DNA from: Pseudomonadota bacterium
GTDB taxonomy: Bacteria; Pseudomonadota; Alphaproteobacteria; Rhizobiales; Xanthobacteraceae
Length of the DNA stretch: 64,000 nucleotides
Assembly: GCA_023404675.1 (NCBI GenBank)
Contig: JAEYAW010000013.1
Coordinates: forward strand, 310,001-374,000
Reading direction: 5' to 3'
Under the pieces are notes generated by a model. The model was not told the DNA's origin. It made no database searches and saw only the letters and a list, made by a program, of their open reading frames with translations. The position numbers were made by a program, and so were the translations under genes. This document shows, one piece after another, positions 52,989-62,430 of this stretch. Numbering within the stretch: position 1 is the first letter of the stretch; each line of letters begins with the position of its first letter.

Positions 52989-54284
52989 ATGCCTCTTCAC
53001 CTCGATAGCCGTTCCGCCGATTTTCCCGAACGCTTCCGTGCCTTCCTCGCCATGAAGCGCGAAGTCTCGGCCGAGGTCGATGCGGCCGCGCGCGCCATCG
53101 TGGAGGACGTGGCGACACGGGGCGACGTGGCGCTGATCGAGGCCACCGCGAAGTTCGACCGGCTGACGCTGGATGAGGCCGGCCTGCGGATCACCGCCGA
53201 CGAGATCGACGCAGCCGTGAAGGCGTGCGACCCGGTGACGCTCGACGCGCTGAAACTCGCCCGCGACCGGATCGAGGTGTTTCACGCCCGGCAACTCCCG
53301 AAGGACGACCGCTTCACCGATCCGCTGGGCGTCGAGCTGGGCAGCCGCTGGACCGCCATCGCCGCCGTCGGGCTCTATGTGCCGGGCGGTTCGGCGGCTT
53401 ATCCGTCCTCGGTGCTGATGAATGCGGTGCCGGCGAAGGTCGCAGGCGTCGCGCGCGTCGTCATGGTGGTGCCCTCGCCCGAGGGCAAGCTCAATCCGCT
53501 GGTGCTGGCGGCCGCGCAGCTTGGCGGCGTGTCCGAGATTTACCGCGTCGGCGGGGCGCAGGCGATTGCCGCGCTGGCCTACGGCACGCAGACCATTGCA
53601 CCGGTGCGCAAGATCGTCGGTCCCGGCAACGCCTATGTGGCGGCGGCCAAGCGGATCGTGTTCGGCAAGGTCGGCATCGACATGATCGCCGGCCCCTCCG
53701 AGGTGCTGGTGGTCGCCGACGGCAGCGCCAACGCCGGCTGGATTGCCGCCGATCTGCTGGCGCAGGCCGAACATGACGCGGCGGCGCAGGCCATCCTGAT
53801 CACCGACGATGCCGCACTCGCCTCGGAAGTGGAACGGGCGGTCGCCTCGCAACTGGCGACGCTGCCGCGCGAAAAGATCGCGCGCGCCTCGTGGGACGAG
53901 TTCGGCGCGATCATTCATGTCGCGAGCCTCGACGAGGCTCCGGCGCTGGCCGACGCCATCGCCGCCGAGCATCTCGAAATCATGACGGCCGACCCTGAGG
54001 CGCTGGCCGGACGCATCCGCAATGCGGGCGCGATCTTCCTCGGCGGCCACACGCCGGAGGCCATCGGCGACTATGTCGGCGGCTCCAACCACGTGCTGCC
54101 GACCGCGCGCTCGGCGAGCTTCTCGTCGGGGCTTTCCGTGCTCGACTTCATGAAGCGCACCTCGATCCTCAAGTGCGGGGCCGACCAGCTTCGCGCGCTC
54201 GGCCCCGCCGCCATCGCGCTCGGCCGCGCCGAGGGACTGGACGCACATGCCCGCTCCGTGGCGATGAGGCTGAACCTGCCATGA
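52989..54284 (+). CDS. hisD: Histidinol dehydrogenase
   Basis: The 431-residue zinc enzyme carries out the last two oxidations of histidine synthesis. Visible elements are VGLYVPGGSAAYPSSVLMNA, the signature GPGNAYVAAAKR, ligand residues in QAEHDAAAQ and the conserved GGHTPEAIGDY. ATG 52989 gives MPLHLDSR, the usual start; ATG 52974 is also in frame. Its stop overlaps the next gene (ATGA). Confidence 0.96.
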   Translation: MPLHLDSRSADFPERFRAFLAMKREVSAEVDAAARAIVEDVATRGDVALIEATAKFDRLTLDEAGLRITADEIDAAVKACDPVTLDALKLARDRIEVFHARQLPKDDRFTDPLGVELGSRWTAIAAVGLYVPGGSAAYPSSVLMNAVPAKVAGVARVVMVVPSPEGKLNPLVLAAAQLGGVSEIYRVGGAQAIAALAYGTQTIAPVRKIVGPGNAYVAAAKRIVFGKVGIDMIAGPSEVLVVADGSANAGWIAADLLAQAEHDAAAQAILITDDAALASEVERAVASQLATLPREKIARASWDEFGAIIHVASLDEAPALADAIAAEHLEIMTADPEALAGRIRNAGAIFLGGHTPEAIGDYVGGSNHVLPTARSASFSSGLSVLDFMKRTSILKCGADQLRALGPAAIALGRAEGLDAHARSVAMRLNLP

Positions 54285-54775
54285 CCGCGTCCGCGCCGAT
54301 CGACGACTCCCGCTGCCGCATCGTCGCGGTCACGCTCGACGAGGAATCGATCGGCCGGTCCGGTCCGGACATCGAGCACGAACGGGCGATCGCGATCTAC
54401 GACCTGATCGAGCAAAATCTGTTCGCGCCCGAGGGCGCGGGCGAGGGGCCGTTCACGCTGCACATCGCCATCACCGGCAACCGGCTGATGTTCGACATCC
54501 GCCGCGAGACCGGCGAGCCCGTGGTGGTGCACCTGCTGTCGCTGACGCCGTTCCGCCGGATCGTGAAGGACTACTTCATGATCTGCGACAGCTACTATCA
54601 CGCCATCCGCACCGCGACGCCTGACAGGATCGAGGCGCTCGACATGGGTCGCCGCGGCATTCACGACGAAGGCTCGCGCACGCTGCAGGAGCGCCTGAAG
54701 GGCAAGGTGCGCGTGGACTTCGAGACCGCACGGCGGCTGTTCACGCTGATTTCCGTGCTGCACTGGAAAGGCTGA
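54281..54775 (+). CDS. UPF0262 family protein
   Basis: The 164-residue protein matches the UPF0262 family: EHERAIAIYDLIEQNLF near the N-terminus, FTLHIAITGNRLMFDI, and KDYFMICDSYYHAI. The function is unknown. It overlaps hisD by 4 bases and the following phosphatase gene by 1 base, so the three are translationally linked. Confidence 0.92.
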   Translation: MTASAPIDDSRCRIVAVTLDEESIGRSGPDIEHERAIAIYDLIEQNLFAPEGAGEGPFTLHIAITGNRLMFDIRRETGEPVVVHLLSLTPFRRIVKDYFMICDSYYHAIRTATPDRIEALDMGRRGIHDEGSRTLQERLKGKVRVDFETARRLFTLISVLHWKG

Positions 54776-55245
54776 TGGCCGCGCCGTCGCGTCCGCGCGA
54801 TCCGCAGTCGGTGCTGTTCGTCTGCGGCATGAACAGCGTGCGCTCGCCGATGGCCGCGGCGCTTCTCGAAGCCTTCGCCCACAACAAGATCTATGTCCGT
54901 TCGGCCGGGGTGAAGAAGGGAGAACTCGATCCGTTCGCGGTCGCGGTGATGGCGGAGATGGGCCACGACATCTCCCGGCACAGGCCGATGACCTTCGAGG
55001 AGGTCGAGGACTGGGAGGGCCTGAATTTTGACCTGATCGTCACGCTCTCCCCCGAGGCGCATCACAAGGCCCTCGACGTGACCCGCACCAACGCTGCCGA
55101 GGTGGAATACTGGCCGACGCCCGATCCCGTCGGGATCGGCGACACCCGCGAGCAGCGCCTTGCCGCCTATCGCGAGGTGATGGACGGACTGCTGATGCGC
55201 ATCCGCAAGCGGTTCGGCTACGGACGCGGCATTGCGCATGTGTGA
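54775..55245 (+). CDS. Low molecular weight phosphotyrosine phosphatase family protein
   Basis: The 156-residue protein has the CX5R phosphatase loop as VCGMNSVRSPMA (about 16-27) and a late acidic motif TPDPVG containing the general-acid Asp. It resembles both low-molecular-weight tyrosine phosphatases and arsenate reductase-like members; activity is not settled. It starts inside the TGATG overlap with UPF0262. Confidence 0.88.
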   Translation: MAAPSRPRDPQSVLFVCGMNSVRSPMAAALLEAFAHNKIYVRSAGVKKGELDPFAVAVMAEMGHDISRHRPMTFEEVEDWEGLNFDLIVTLSPEAHHKALDVTRTNAAEVEYWPTPDPVGIGDTREQRLAAYREVMDGLLMRIRKRFGYGRGIAHV

Positions 55246-55352
55246 AATCTCGCGTGAGAGAGGACGGAACACGTGCCGCCGGCTTCTCACGACCGCATGA
55301 TGCTGCACCGGCTTGCTTGACATCGCGGAAGCTCCGCGCGAAGCCTCACGCC

Positions 55353-56390
55353 ATGTCCACGGTCATTCCTTTCGAGGCACGGCGTTCCGCAACCGAGCCG
55401 GCTCCCAGCCGGGTTGGCGTGCTGCTGGTCAATCTCGGCACGCCCGACACGGCGGATGCGCGGGGCGTGCGGGTCTATCTGAAGGAGTTCCTGTCCGATC
55501 CGCGCGTGATCGAAAATCAGGGGATCGTCTGGAAGCTGATCCTGAACGGCATCATCCTGCGCGTGCGCCCCCGCCGCAAGGCGAAGGACTACCAGAAGAT
55601 CTGGAACGCGCAGCGCAACGAGTCGCCGCTCAAGACCATCACGCGCAGCCAGGCCGAGAAGCTGGCCGCGTCGCTTGCCGGGACACCTGACGTCGTGGTC
55701 GACTGGGCGATGCGCTACGGCAATCCGTCGATGGCCTCGCGCATCCACGCGCTGGCGGAGCAGGGCTGCGACCGCCTGCTGGTGGTGCCGCTCTATCCGC
55801 AATACTCGGCCGCGACCTCCGCGACCGTGTGCGATGAGGCGTTTCGCGTGCTGGCCGCGATGCGGGCGCAGCCGGTGCTGCGGGTGACGCCGCCCTATCC
55901 GGTCGAGCCTGTCTATATCGACGCGCTCGCCACATCGATGCGCGATGCGATTGCGGCGCTGCCGTTCGAGCCGGAGGTGATCGTCGCTTCGTTCCACGGC
56001 ATGCCGCAGGCCTATGTGGACAAGGGCGACCCCTATCAGGCGCAGTGCGTGGCGACGACCCAAGCATTGCGTGCGAAGCTCGGGATGGACGAACGCAGGC
56101 TGATGCTGACGTTCCAGTCCCGCTTCGGCTTCGACGAATGGTTGCAGCCCTACACGGACAAGACAGTGGAGCGGCTGGCAAAGGAGGGCGTGCGCCGTAT
56201 CGTGGTGGTGACGCCGGGCTTCTCGGCCGACTGCCTGGAAACGCTGGAGGAGATCGCGCAGGAGAATGCCGAGATCTTCCGCCACAATGGCGGCGAGCAG
56301 TTCGCCGCGATCCCCTGCCTCAACGACAGCGAGGCCGGCATGGACGTGATCCGCATGCTGGTGCTGCGCGAGTTGCAGGGCTGGGTGTGA
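55353..56390 (+). CDS. hemH: Ferrochelatase
   Basis: The 345-residue enzyme inserts iron into protoporphyrin IX to make heme. Visible elements are GVLLVNLGTPDTADARGVRVYL, the active-site His in ASFHGMPQAYVDKGDPY, and VVVTPGFSADCLETLEEI with the conserved Glu residues. ATG 55353 follows a non-coding gap after the phosphatase gene. No iron-response (Irr) box was recognised upstream. Confidence 0.96.
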   Translation: MSTVIPFEARRSATEPAPSRVGVLLVNLGTPDTADARGVRVYLKEFLSDPRVIENQGIVWKLILNGIILRVRPRRKAKDYQKIWNAQRNESPLKTITRSQAEKLAASLAGTPDVVVDWAMRYGNPSMASRIHALAEQGCDRLLVVPLYPQYSAATSATVCDEAFRVLAAMRAQPVLRVTPPYPVEPVYIDALATSMRDAIAALPFEPEVIVASFHGMPQAYVDKGDPYQAQCVATTQALRAKLGMDERRLMLTFQSRFGFDEWLQPYTDKTVERLAKEGVRRIVVVTPGFSADCLETLEEIAQENAEIFRHNGGEQFAAIPCLNDSEAGMDVIRMLVLRELQGWV

Positions 56391-56605
56391 GGGGCGCCGT
56401 CGCCCGTCGAGGCTCGCGACAAATGCCGCTCGCATCTCAAGGTGACGGAGACGGTGTGCCGCAGTCAGTCGTCTTTCAGGTCTGTTCTCGGGAAGGCTGC
56501 TGCACCGGAGCGCCTCGAACCTGATACGGAACTGGCGCGACTGAGTTTGCGACGTCATCCCTTTCGGGCATGATGGTTTCCACCAGATACCGAAAGGCTT
56601 TTCCG

Positions 56606-57613
56606 ATGTCCGGGTTCGATATTTTCGTCATCGCGATTTTTCTGCTGGTCATCTTCACGCTGTTCGCGGGCGTGAAGACGGTGGCGCAGGGGTATGACTG
56701 GACCATCGAGCGGTTCGGAAAATACACCCGTACGCTGCGGCCGGGCCTGAACTTCATCGTGCCCTATTTCGACCGGGTCGGGCACAAAGTGAATATGATG
56801 GAGCAGGTGATCGACATCCCGCAGCAGGAGGTCATCTCCAAGGACAACGCCACCGTCTCGGTGGATGGCGTCGCATTCTACCAGGTCTTCGATGCGGCGC
56901 GGGCGAGCTATGAGGTCGCAAATCTCAATCACGCCATCACCACGCTGACCATGACCAACATCCGCTCGGTGATGGGCTCGATGGATCTGGATCAGGTGCT
57001 CTCGCACCGTGACGAGATCAACGAGCGGCTGCTGCGCGTGGTGGACGCCGCCGTCGCGCCGTGGGGCGTGAAGGTCAACCGCATCGAGATCAAGGACATC
57101 GTGCCGCCTGCCGATCTGGTCGAGGCGATGGGCCGGCAGATGAAGGCCGAGCGCGAGAAGCGTGCGCAGATTCTCGAAGCCGAGGGGAGCCGGCAGTCGG
57201 AGATTCTGCGCGCCGAGGGCGCCAAGCAGGCGCAGATTCTGGAAGCCGAGGGCCGCCGCGAGGCCGCATTCCGCGATGCCGAGGCGCGCGAGCGTTCGGC
57301 CGAGGCGGAAGCGCGCGCCACCGAGATGGTGTCGGAAGCGATCGGGCGCGGCGACGTTGCGGCGCTGAACTATTTCATCGCGGACAAATACATCAAGGCG
57401 TTCGGCCAGCTCGCGCAGTCGCCCAACCAGAAGGTGGTGATGCTGCCGCTGGAGGCGACCAGCATGTTGTCCTCGCTCGCCGGCATCGGCGAGATCGCCA
57501 AGGCGACGTTCGGTGAGGCCGCACAGGGCGGGCAGGGCGGCGGTGGTGGTGGTGGCGCGCGCCGCCGGCCGACGGTGCCGAACAGCAATCCGCCTCCGTT
57601 CTCGGGCGCATGA
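56606..57613 (+). CDS. SPFH/Band 7 membrane protein, QmcA/stomatin-like
   Basis: The 335-residue protein has one N-terminal membrane helix (about 5-24), the SPFH domain (about 25-180; FGKYTRTLRPGLNFIVPY, DNATVSVDGVAFYQV, GVKVNRIEIKDI), then a coiled coil with repeated (S/E)ILxAEGxxQ segments (about 195-250). The tail is glycine- and proline-rich. Such proteins form large membrane-bound oligomers. It pairs with the NfeD gene 22 bases downstream, the usual arrangement. ATG 56606 is chosen over 56570, which adds a non-family tail. Confidence 0.92.
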   Translation: MSGFDIFVIAIFLLVIFTLFAGVKTVAQGYDWTIERFGKYTRTLRPGLNFIVPYFDRVGHKVNMMEQVIDIPQQEVISKDNATVSVDGVAFYQVFDAARASYEVANLNHAITTLTMTNIRSVMGSMDLDQVLSHRDEINERLLRVVDAAVAPWGVKVNRIEIKDIVPPADLVEAMGRQMKAEREKRAQILEAEGSRQSEILRAEGAKQAQILEAEGRREAAFRDAEARERSAEAEARATEMVSEAIGRGDVAALNYFIADKYIKAFGQLAQSPNQKVVMLPLEATSMLSSLAGIGEIAKATFGEAAQGGQGGGGGGGARRRPTVPNSNPPPFSGA

Positions 57614-57635
57614 TTCATCAACGCGGGAGCGGGGC

Positions 57636-58079
57636 GTGGTCGAACTGCTGACGAAGCTCGGAGCATGGAACTGGCTGATCGCGGCCGCGGGGCTGATGCT
57701 GCTCGAAGTGTTCGCGCCCGGCGTCTTCCTGTTCTGGCTCGGCCTCGCCGCGCTGGTGGTCGGTGTCCTCGCCGGCGCGATCGCGCTGTCGTGGCAGGTG
57801 CAGGTGCTTGCTTTCGCCGTGATCGCGGTCGCGCTGGTGCCGCTGTGGCGACGATTTTCGCTCAATCTCAAGGGGACCGAGGAAACGCCATTCCTGAACC
57901 GGCGCAGCGAGGCGCTGGTCGGTCGCAGCTTCACGCTGGAAAAGCCGATCGTCGATGGCACGGGCACCGTGCGCATCGACGATACGGTATGGCGTGTGGA
58001 GGGGCCGGACCTTCCGGCCGGGAGCCGCGTCAGGGTGGTGCGCGTGGACGGTGTGCTGCTGTCGGTCGCGCGCGAGTAG
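57636..58079 (+). CDS. NfeD-like membrane protein
   Basis: The 147-residue short-type NfeD has three membrane segments (about 12-75) and a C-terminal OB-fold domain (EALVGRSFTLEKPIVDGTG, then RVRVVRVDGVLLSV). It works with the SPFH protein encoded just upstream. The start is GTG 57636, with GGGAGCGGG upstream. Confidence 0.9.
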   Translation: MVELLTKLGAWNWLIAAAGLMLLEVFAPGVFLFWLGLAALVVGVLAGAIALSWQVQVLAFAVIAVALVPLWRRFSLNLKGTEETPFLNRRSEALVGRSFTLEKPIVDGTGTVRIDDTVWRVEGPDLPAGSRVRVVRVDGVLLSVARE

Positions 58080-58132
58080 TTTCGCGCGACCTCTCCTGCC
58101 TATCTTATTCCTATCTTATAAGGTGGATGAGA

Positions 58133-58297
58133 TCAGATCCGGCCGAGCAGCAGGAGGATCAGCAGGATCACGATGATCAGGCCGAGCCCGCCGCCACCGT
58201 AATAGCCGGTGCCGTAGAACGGTCCGCCGCCGATGCCGCTGAAGCCGCCCAGCAGCAGAATGATAAGAATTATAAGAATAATCGTGCCGACCGACAT
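58133..58297 (-). CDS. DUF3309 small membrane protein
   Basis: The 54-codon gene encodes two hydrophobic helices (IILIILIILLLGG and LIIVILLILLLLG) around a glycine/tyrosine-rich loop (GGGPFYGTGYYGGGGLG). This is the DUF3309 layout. The role is unknown. ATG 58297 follows GGAGGAGCC; the gene is transcribed leftward, opposite to nfeD. Confidence 0.85.
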   Translation of the reverse strand: MSVGTIILIILIILLLGGFSGIGGGPFYGTGYYGGGGLGLIIVILLILLLLGRI

Positions 58298-58415
58298 GGA
58301 TGGCTCCTCCAGCTTCTGATGGAGAGGCAACCCGCGTCGGCGGCGGTTGTTCCGAACGGGGAACGGATCTGGAGCGTATGCCGGCGATGGGCGACGCCGG
58401 ATTCCGGCGGCGATC

Positions 58416-59207
58416 TTACACCAGCGGCTTGAGAATCCTGATCAGCTCGCGGTGGATATTCTCGTTGCCGCAGACGATGTGTCCGGTGTCGAGCGGATCG
58501 TCGTTGCCCTTGATGCCGCTGACGGTGCCGCCGGCCTCGCGCACCATCAGGATGCCGGCCGCCATGTCCCACGGCTGCAGGTTGCGCTCCCAGTAGCCGT
58601 CGAGCCGGCCCGCCGCGACGAAGGCGAGGTCGAGCGAGGCCGCGCCGAACCGGCGCAGGCCCGCCACTTTCGGCATCATGATTATCAGTTCTTCATGCGC
58701 CAGCTTGAGGTCGCCGCGTCCGATATGCGGCAGGCCGCAGGCGATCACGCTGTCGTCGAGCTTGCGGCGGGCGGCGACGCGCAGACGCGTGTCGTTGAGG
58801 AACGCGCCCTTGCCGCGTTCGGCGATGTACAGCTCGTCGTTGGCCGGATTGTAGATCACGCCCGCGATCACGGTGCCTTCGCGCGCGAGGCCGATCGAGA
58901 TCGCGAATTGCGGAATGCCGTGCAGGAAGTTGGTGGTGCCGTCGAGCGGATCGACGATCCACGTGTGGGTGGTGTCGCTGCCCGCGCGCGTGCCGCCTTC
59001 CTCGCCGACGAAGCCGTAACCGGGCCGTGCTTTCGACAGGTCCTCGTAGAGCATTTCCTCGGCGCGCTTGTCGGCGTTGGAGACGAAATTGGCCGGCCCC
59101 TTGAGCGAGACCTGCAGGTTTTCGATTTCGCCGAGGTCGCGCTTCAGGCTGCGGCCGGCCCGGCGCGCGGCCTTGACCATGACATTGATGAGGGCGGAGT
59201 GGATCAT
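58416..59207 (-). CDS. suhB: Inositol monophosphatase family protein
   Basis: The 263-residue magnesium-dependent phosphatase has the ligand motifs FVGEEGG and WIVDPLDGTTNFLHGIP and the C-terminal PWDMAAGILMVREAGG. It could act on inositol phosphates, or on other sugar phosphates. It is the usual alphaproteobacterial SuhB neighbourhood type, followed upstream by the Sel1 protein gene. Confidence 0.93.
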   Translation of the reverse strand: MIHSALINVMVKAARRAGRSLKRDLGEIENLQVSLKGPANFVSNADKRAEEMLYEDLSKARPGYGFVGEEGGTRAGSDTTHTWIVDPLDGTTNFLHGIPQFAISIGLAREGTVIAGVIYNPANDELYIAERGKGAFLNDTRLRVAARRKLDDSVIACGLPHIGRGDLKLAHEELIIMMPKVAGLRRFGAASLDLAFVAAGRLDGYWERNLQPWDMAAGILMVREAGGTVSGIKGNDDPLDTGHIVCGNENIHRELIRILKPLV

Positions 59208-59321
59208 GAAAGGTGCCGGAAATTCTGGAGGATTGACCGCATCGCGCCGGGCGCGGGCGGGCGAGGCGCTTGGGTGCCCTGCCGGGCCGGTCGCGTCAAG
59301 GCCCAGACCAGGGGCCGGCGC

Positions 59322-60491
59322 TCAATTCGCGCCGATCGGCGTCAGCCATTTCTTGGCGGCGGTGTCCACCCGCAGGCGATCCTCGGGCGAAAGCTGCGTG
59401 TAAAGCTCGTCCAGCGCCAGATCGCCCTTGCCGGCGTTCTTGGCGACCACGTGCCATTTCAGCCCTTCGATCTTGTCCTGCGGGACACCTTGGGTTCCCC
59501 GCACCAGCACCTGGGCAAGGCGGTTCTGTGCGATCGGACTGCCGTGCCGCGCGGCCTTGAGCAGGAGCGCGACGGCGCGGGGGCGATCAGGCTCGGTGCC
59601 GCTGCCATTGTAGAGGGCGATGGCGTATTCGACCTGTGCATCCAGATTGTCGGCCAGCGCGGCCGCCTTCAGAAGCCTTGTGGCCTCGGTGACGTTCTTT
59701 TCGACGCCGCGCCCCTCGCGGTAGAACTGGGCGAGAGCATATTGTGCCTCGGCGTTGCCGGCGTCGGCCGCCTGCCGCAGCAGTTCGGCGGCCCGGGTCA
59801 TGTCCTGCGGAAACACCTGTCCTTCGAGATAGAGCAGGCCGAGATTGTAGGCCGCCTGCGGCTTGCCCATCTTGGCCGCGTTCGCCAGCAGCCGCGCCCC
59901 TTCCTCGCGGTTCTGCGGCACGCCGCGCCCGGTGAGTTCGAGCATCGCCAGTTCGAAGATGGCCTCGCGGTCGCCGCGGTCGACGGCCAGCTTGTACCAG
60001 GAGGCGGCCTTCTCATAGTCGCGCTTCACGCCGAGACCGTTGGCGTACAGCACGCCGACCATGGTCATGGCCTTGGGGTCGCTGAACTGTTCGGCGCGCT
60101 TGCGGGCAAGTTCGAACGCGGTGCGGTACTCGCCGCGCTGATACGCGCCATAGACGGCGTCGATATTGGGGTCGTCCGGCGGCAGCGGGGACGCGGACGG
60201 GGCGGTGGGCGGGCCGACCGCCGGGAAGGCCGGGTCCGGGGCTGTCCCGGCGCCCTTGGCGGGCGCCTGTTTGGCGGCAGGCGGCGCTTTCGCCGCCGGG
60301 GCCGGAGATTGTTTCGCGGGAGCCTGTTTGACGGGAGCTTTGGGGGCGGCCTTTGGGGGCGCCGCTTTCGGTGCGGCTTGTTTGGGCGGGTTCGCCGACG
60401 GCGGCGTCAGCGACAATTGCGCGCGCGCCGGCACGGCGATCACGGCGCAGCACAGCGCCACGCAGCACAATCGGTCCAGCAGCGCCTTCAT
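59322..60491 (-). CDS. Sel1-repeat secreted protein
   Basis: The 389-residue protein has a signal peptide (about 1-24, ending PARAQ), a proline/alanine/lysine-rich linker (about 30-105) and about six Sel1 (TPR-like) repeats (about 110-365), for example AMTMVGVLYANGLGVKRDYE and AQYALAQFYREGRGVEKN. Sel1 repeats bind proteins, so a periplasmic scaffold role is likely. It lies between suhB and thiE on the same strand. Confidence 0.9.
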   Translation of the reverse strand: MKALLDRLCCVALCCAVIAVPARAQLSLTPPSANPPKQAAPKAAPPKAAPKAPVKQAPAKQSPAPAAKAPPAAKQAPAKGAGTAPDPAFPAVGPPTAPSASPLPPDDPNIDAVYGAYQRGEYRTAFELARKRAEQFSDPKAMTMVGVLYANGLGVKRDYEKAASWYKLAVDRGDREAIFELAMLELTGRGVPQNREEGARLLANAAKMGKPQAAYNLGLLYLEGQVFPQDMTRAAELLRQAADAGNAEAQYALAQFYREGRGVEKNVTEATRLLKAAALADNLDAQVEYAIALYNGSGTEPDRPRAVALLLKAARHGSPIAQNRLAQVLVRGTQGVPQDKIEGLKWHVVAKNAGKGDLALDELYTQLSPEDRLRVDTAAKKWLTPIGAN

Positions 60492-60498
60492 GGCCGCG

Positions 60499-61173
60499 TC
60501 AATCCCTCCCCGCTGTATCCGCCCCGCGCGGATTTGAGCCGATCGTGCGGGCCACGTCCATCAGCATGGCGGCCGCCTTGCCGGGATCGGCGAACACAAG
60601 GTCGCCCGCCATGATGAAATCCGCTCCCGCGCGGGCGAAAAGTCCGACCTCCTCGAGCGTTTCGGCGTAGCCGACGCATGGCGGCTCGAACAGTTCGGCC
60701 CACCAGTCCAGCCGCTCGGCAATGGCCGCCGGCGCGGGCCGGTGACCCGAGGCATCCGGTTCGCCGAACAGCACGTAGTCGGCACCGGCTTCCCCGGCGA
60801 CCATGGCGTCGTGTCGCGTCGCGAGCGAGCCGACCCCGACGATCCGCTCCGGCTTCAGCGACGACAGCGCGTCGGCCAATCCCTCGATGCCGTGCAGATG
60901 CGCGCCGTCCGCGCCCGCGCGGGCGGCGATCTCCGGCTGTCCGTCGAGCAGCAGGGCGGCGTTGGCGGTCTGGACGAGGGGGGCGATGGCCTTGGCCCGC
61001 TGGGTGAGAGTGCGCGGATCGGCGGGCGCGAGACGAAGCAGCACCGCCGCGACATCCGCTGTGGCGAGCAATGAGGGCAGCAATTCGACCATGCTGGCCG
61101 GATCGGAGATCGGCGGCGTCGCGAGATAGAGCCGGGGTGCGGGCGGCGGGGGAGGAGGCGATTTCGCGGACAT
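60499..61173 (-). CDS. thiE: Thiamine phosphate synthase family protein
   Basis: The 224-residue TIM-barrel protein has ThiE-like features: AALLLDGQPEIAARAGADGAH, GVGSLATRHDAMVAGEAGAD and YVLFGEPD, with a C-terminal ADFIMAGDLVF. It joins the thiazole and pyrimidine halves of thiamine. The N-terminal active-site motifs are not fully typical, so it could be a paralogue with a related role. No thiamine riboswitch is visible and no other thi genes are nearby. It ends 8 bases ahead of the Sel1 gene. Confidence 0.8.
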   Translation of the reverse strand: MSAKSPPPPPPAPRLYLATPPISDPASMVELLPSLLATADVAAVLLRLAPADPRTLTQRAKAIAPLVQTANAALLLDGQPEIAARAGADGAHLHGIEGLADALSSLKPERIVGVGSLATRHDAMVAGEAGADYVLFGEPDASGHRPAPAAIAERLDWWAELFEPPCVGYAETLEEVGLFARAGADFIMAGDLVFADPGKAAAMLMDVARTIGSNPRGADTAGRD

Positions 61174-61290
61174 CCGGCGTTCCGGCTGAGGGGCAGGGCG
61201 GGTGGGGGCCGGCGGGCCCTCCCTCGCGACTGCATTCGGGAAAACCAGGGGCCAGTCCGGACTCCATGCGCCCTGCGATGGCGATGAATG

Positions 61291-61368
61291 TCCGGGGCGC
61301 GGTCGCGCCCCGGACCGACATTACGACATGTTCCTTAACGGTGTGGCGTGCGATCGGACGCCACACCG
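61291..61368 (-). terminator. Two strong hairpins after the aldolase gene
   Basis: 61339-61368 has 11-base arms (CGGTGTGGCGT / ACGCCACACCG) and 61291-61314 has 10-base arms (TCCGGGGCGC / GCGCCCCGGA). They follow the aldolase stop by 28 bases. Neither has a T-run, so they may be terminators that need Rho, or 3'-end protectors. Confidence 0.5.
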
Positions 61369-61395
61369 CGATGGTCGCTCACGCGATGGTGCGGG

Positions 61396-62430
61396 TCAGG
61401 CCGCCTTCTTCGCTTCCAGATCGGCGGTCCATTCGCCCTTCGAGGCGAGGCCGTTCATGCGGGCGCGATGGGCGAAAGCCTGCTGGCCGGCGGCGACGTT
61501 GCTCTCCTTGCCCGACCATGCCTTCTGCGGCGCGGCCTGCAATGCGCGGCCGTAGGAGAACGTCAGCTTCCACGGCAGGCCGCCGATCCGGTTCATCGCA
61601 TCGAGATGCGCGGTCGCGTCTTCGTCGGACTGGCCGCCGGACAGGAAGGCGACGCCCGGCACCGCGCCCGGCACGCAGTTCTTCAGCAGCTTCACGGTCT
61701 TTTCCGCGACTTCTGCGACCGAGGCTTGCTTCGCCGACTTCTTCCCGGCGATGGCCATGTTCGGCTTCAGGATCATGCCCTCCAGCGCGACGCGCTGGTA
61801 ATACAACTCCTGGAAGGTCTCCTTGAGCACGAACTCGGTGACCTCGTAGCACTTGTCGATGTCGTGGCTGCCGTCCATCAGCACTTCGGGCTCGACGATC
61901 GGCACGATCTGCGCTGCCTGACACAGCGCCGCGTAGCGCGCCAGCGCATGCGTGTTGGTGCGGATCGCGGTGTAGCTCGGAATGCCCTTGGCGGCGTCGA
62001 TGTCGATCACCGCGCGCCATTTCGCAAAACGCGCGCCCTGCTCGTAATATTTCTTCAGCCGCTCGGCGAGCTTGTCGAGGCCGACGGTGATCAGTTCGCC
62101 GGGGCAGCCGGGCAGCGCCTGCGTGCCTTCGTCGACCTTGATGCCGGGAATGGAGCCCGCCTGCTCGATCAGCTTGACCAGCGGCGTGCCGTCCTTCGCC
62201 TTCTGCCAGATCGTCTCGTCATAGAGGATGACGCCGGAGATGTGGTTCTTCATGGCGTCGTCGGCGCGGAACATCATCTCGCGATAGTCGCGGCGGCTGT
62301 CCTCGGTGGACTCCACGCCGATCACATCGAACCGCTTCTTGATGGTGCCCGAGGATTCGTCGGCGGCGAGGATGCCGCGTCCCGGCGCGACCATGGCCTG
62401 GGCCACCTTGTTCAGTTCGGCAAGATTCAT
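61396..62430 (-). CDS. Class I fructose-bisphosphate aldolase
   Basis: The 344-residue enzyme cleaves fructose-1,6-bisphosphate in glycolysis, and runs in reverse in gluconeogenesis and the Calvin cycle. It is the class I (Schiff base) type: ILAADESSGTIKKRF near the N-terminus and the active lysine in LEGMILKPNMAI, plus AFLSGGQSDEDA. ATG 62430 has AAGGAGA upstream, located inside the toxin gene; the two genes overlap by one base (TGATG). Confidence 0.94.
   Translation of the reverse strand: MNLAELNKVAQAMVAPGRGILAADESSGTIKKRFDVIGVESTEDSRRDYREMMFRADDAMKNHISGVILYDETIWQKAKDGTPLVKLIEQAGSIPGIKVDEGTQALPGCPGELITVGLDKLAERLKKYYEQGARFAKWRAVIDIDAAKGIPSYTAIRTNTHALARYAALCQAAQIVPIVEPEVLMDGSHDIDKCYEVTEFVLKETFQELYYQRVALEGMILKPNMAIAGKKSAKQASVAEVAEKTVKLLKNCVPGAVPGVAFLSGGQSDEDATAHLDAMNRIGGLPWKLTFSYGRALQAAPQKAWSGKESNVAAGQQAFAHRARMNGLASKGEWTADLEAKKAA

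Noticed and set aside
55246..55352. Irr/iron-control box ahead of hemH
   Set aside because: No convincing ICE-type sequence was found in the gap.
58347..60614. Plus-strand frame of about 750 codons opposite suhB and the Sel1 gene
   Set aside because: Antisense shadow of two well-supported minus-strand genes.
61174..61395. Thiamine (TPP) riboswitch ahead of thiE
   Set aside because: No CTGAGA or related TPP consensus in the leader; the hairpins present follow the aldolase gene.
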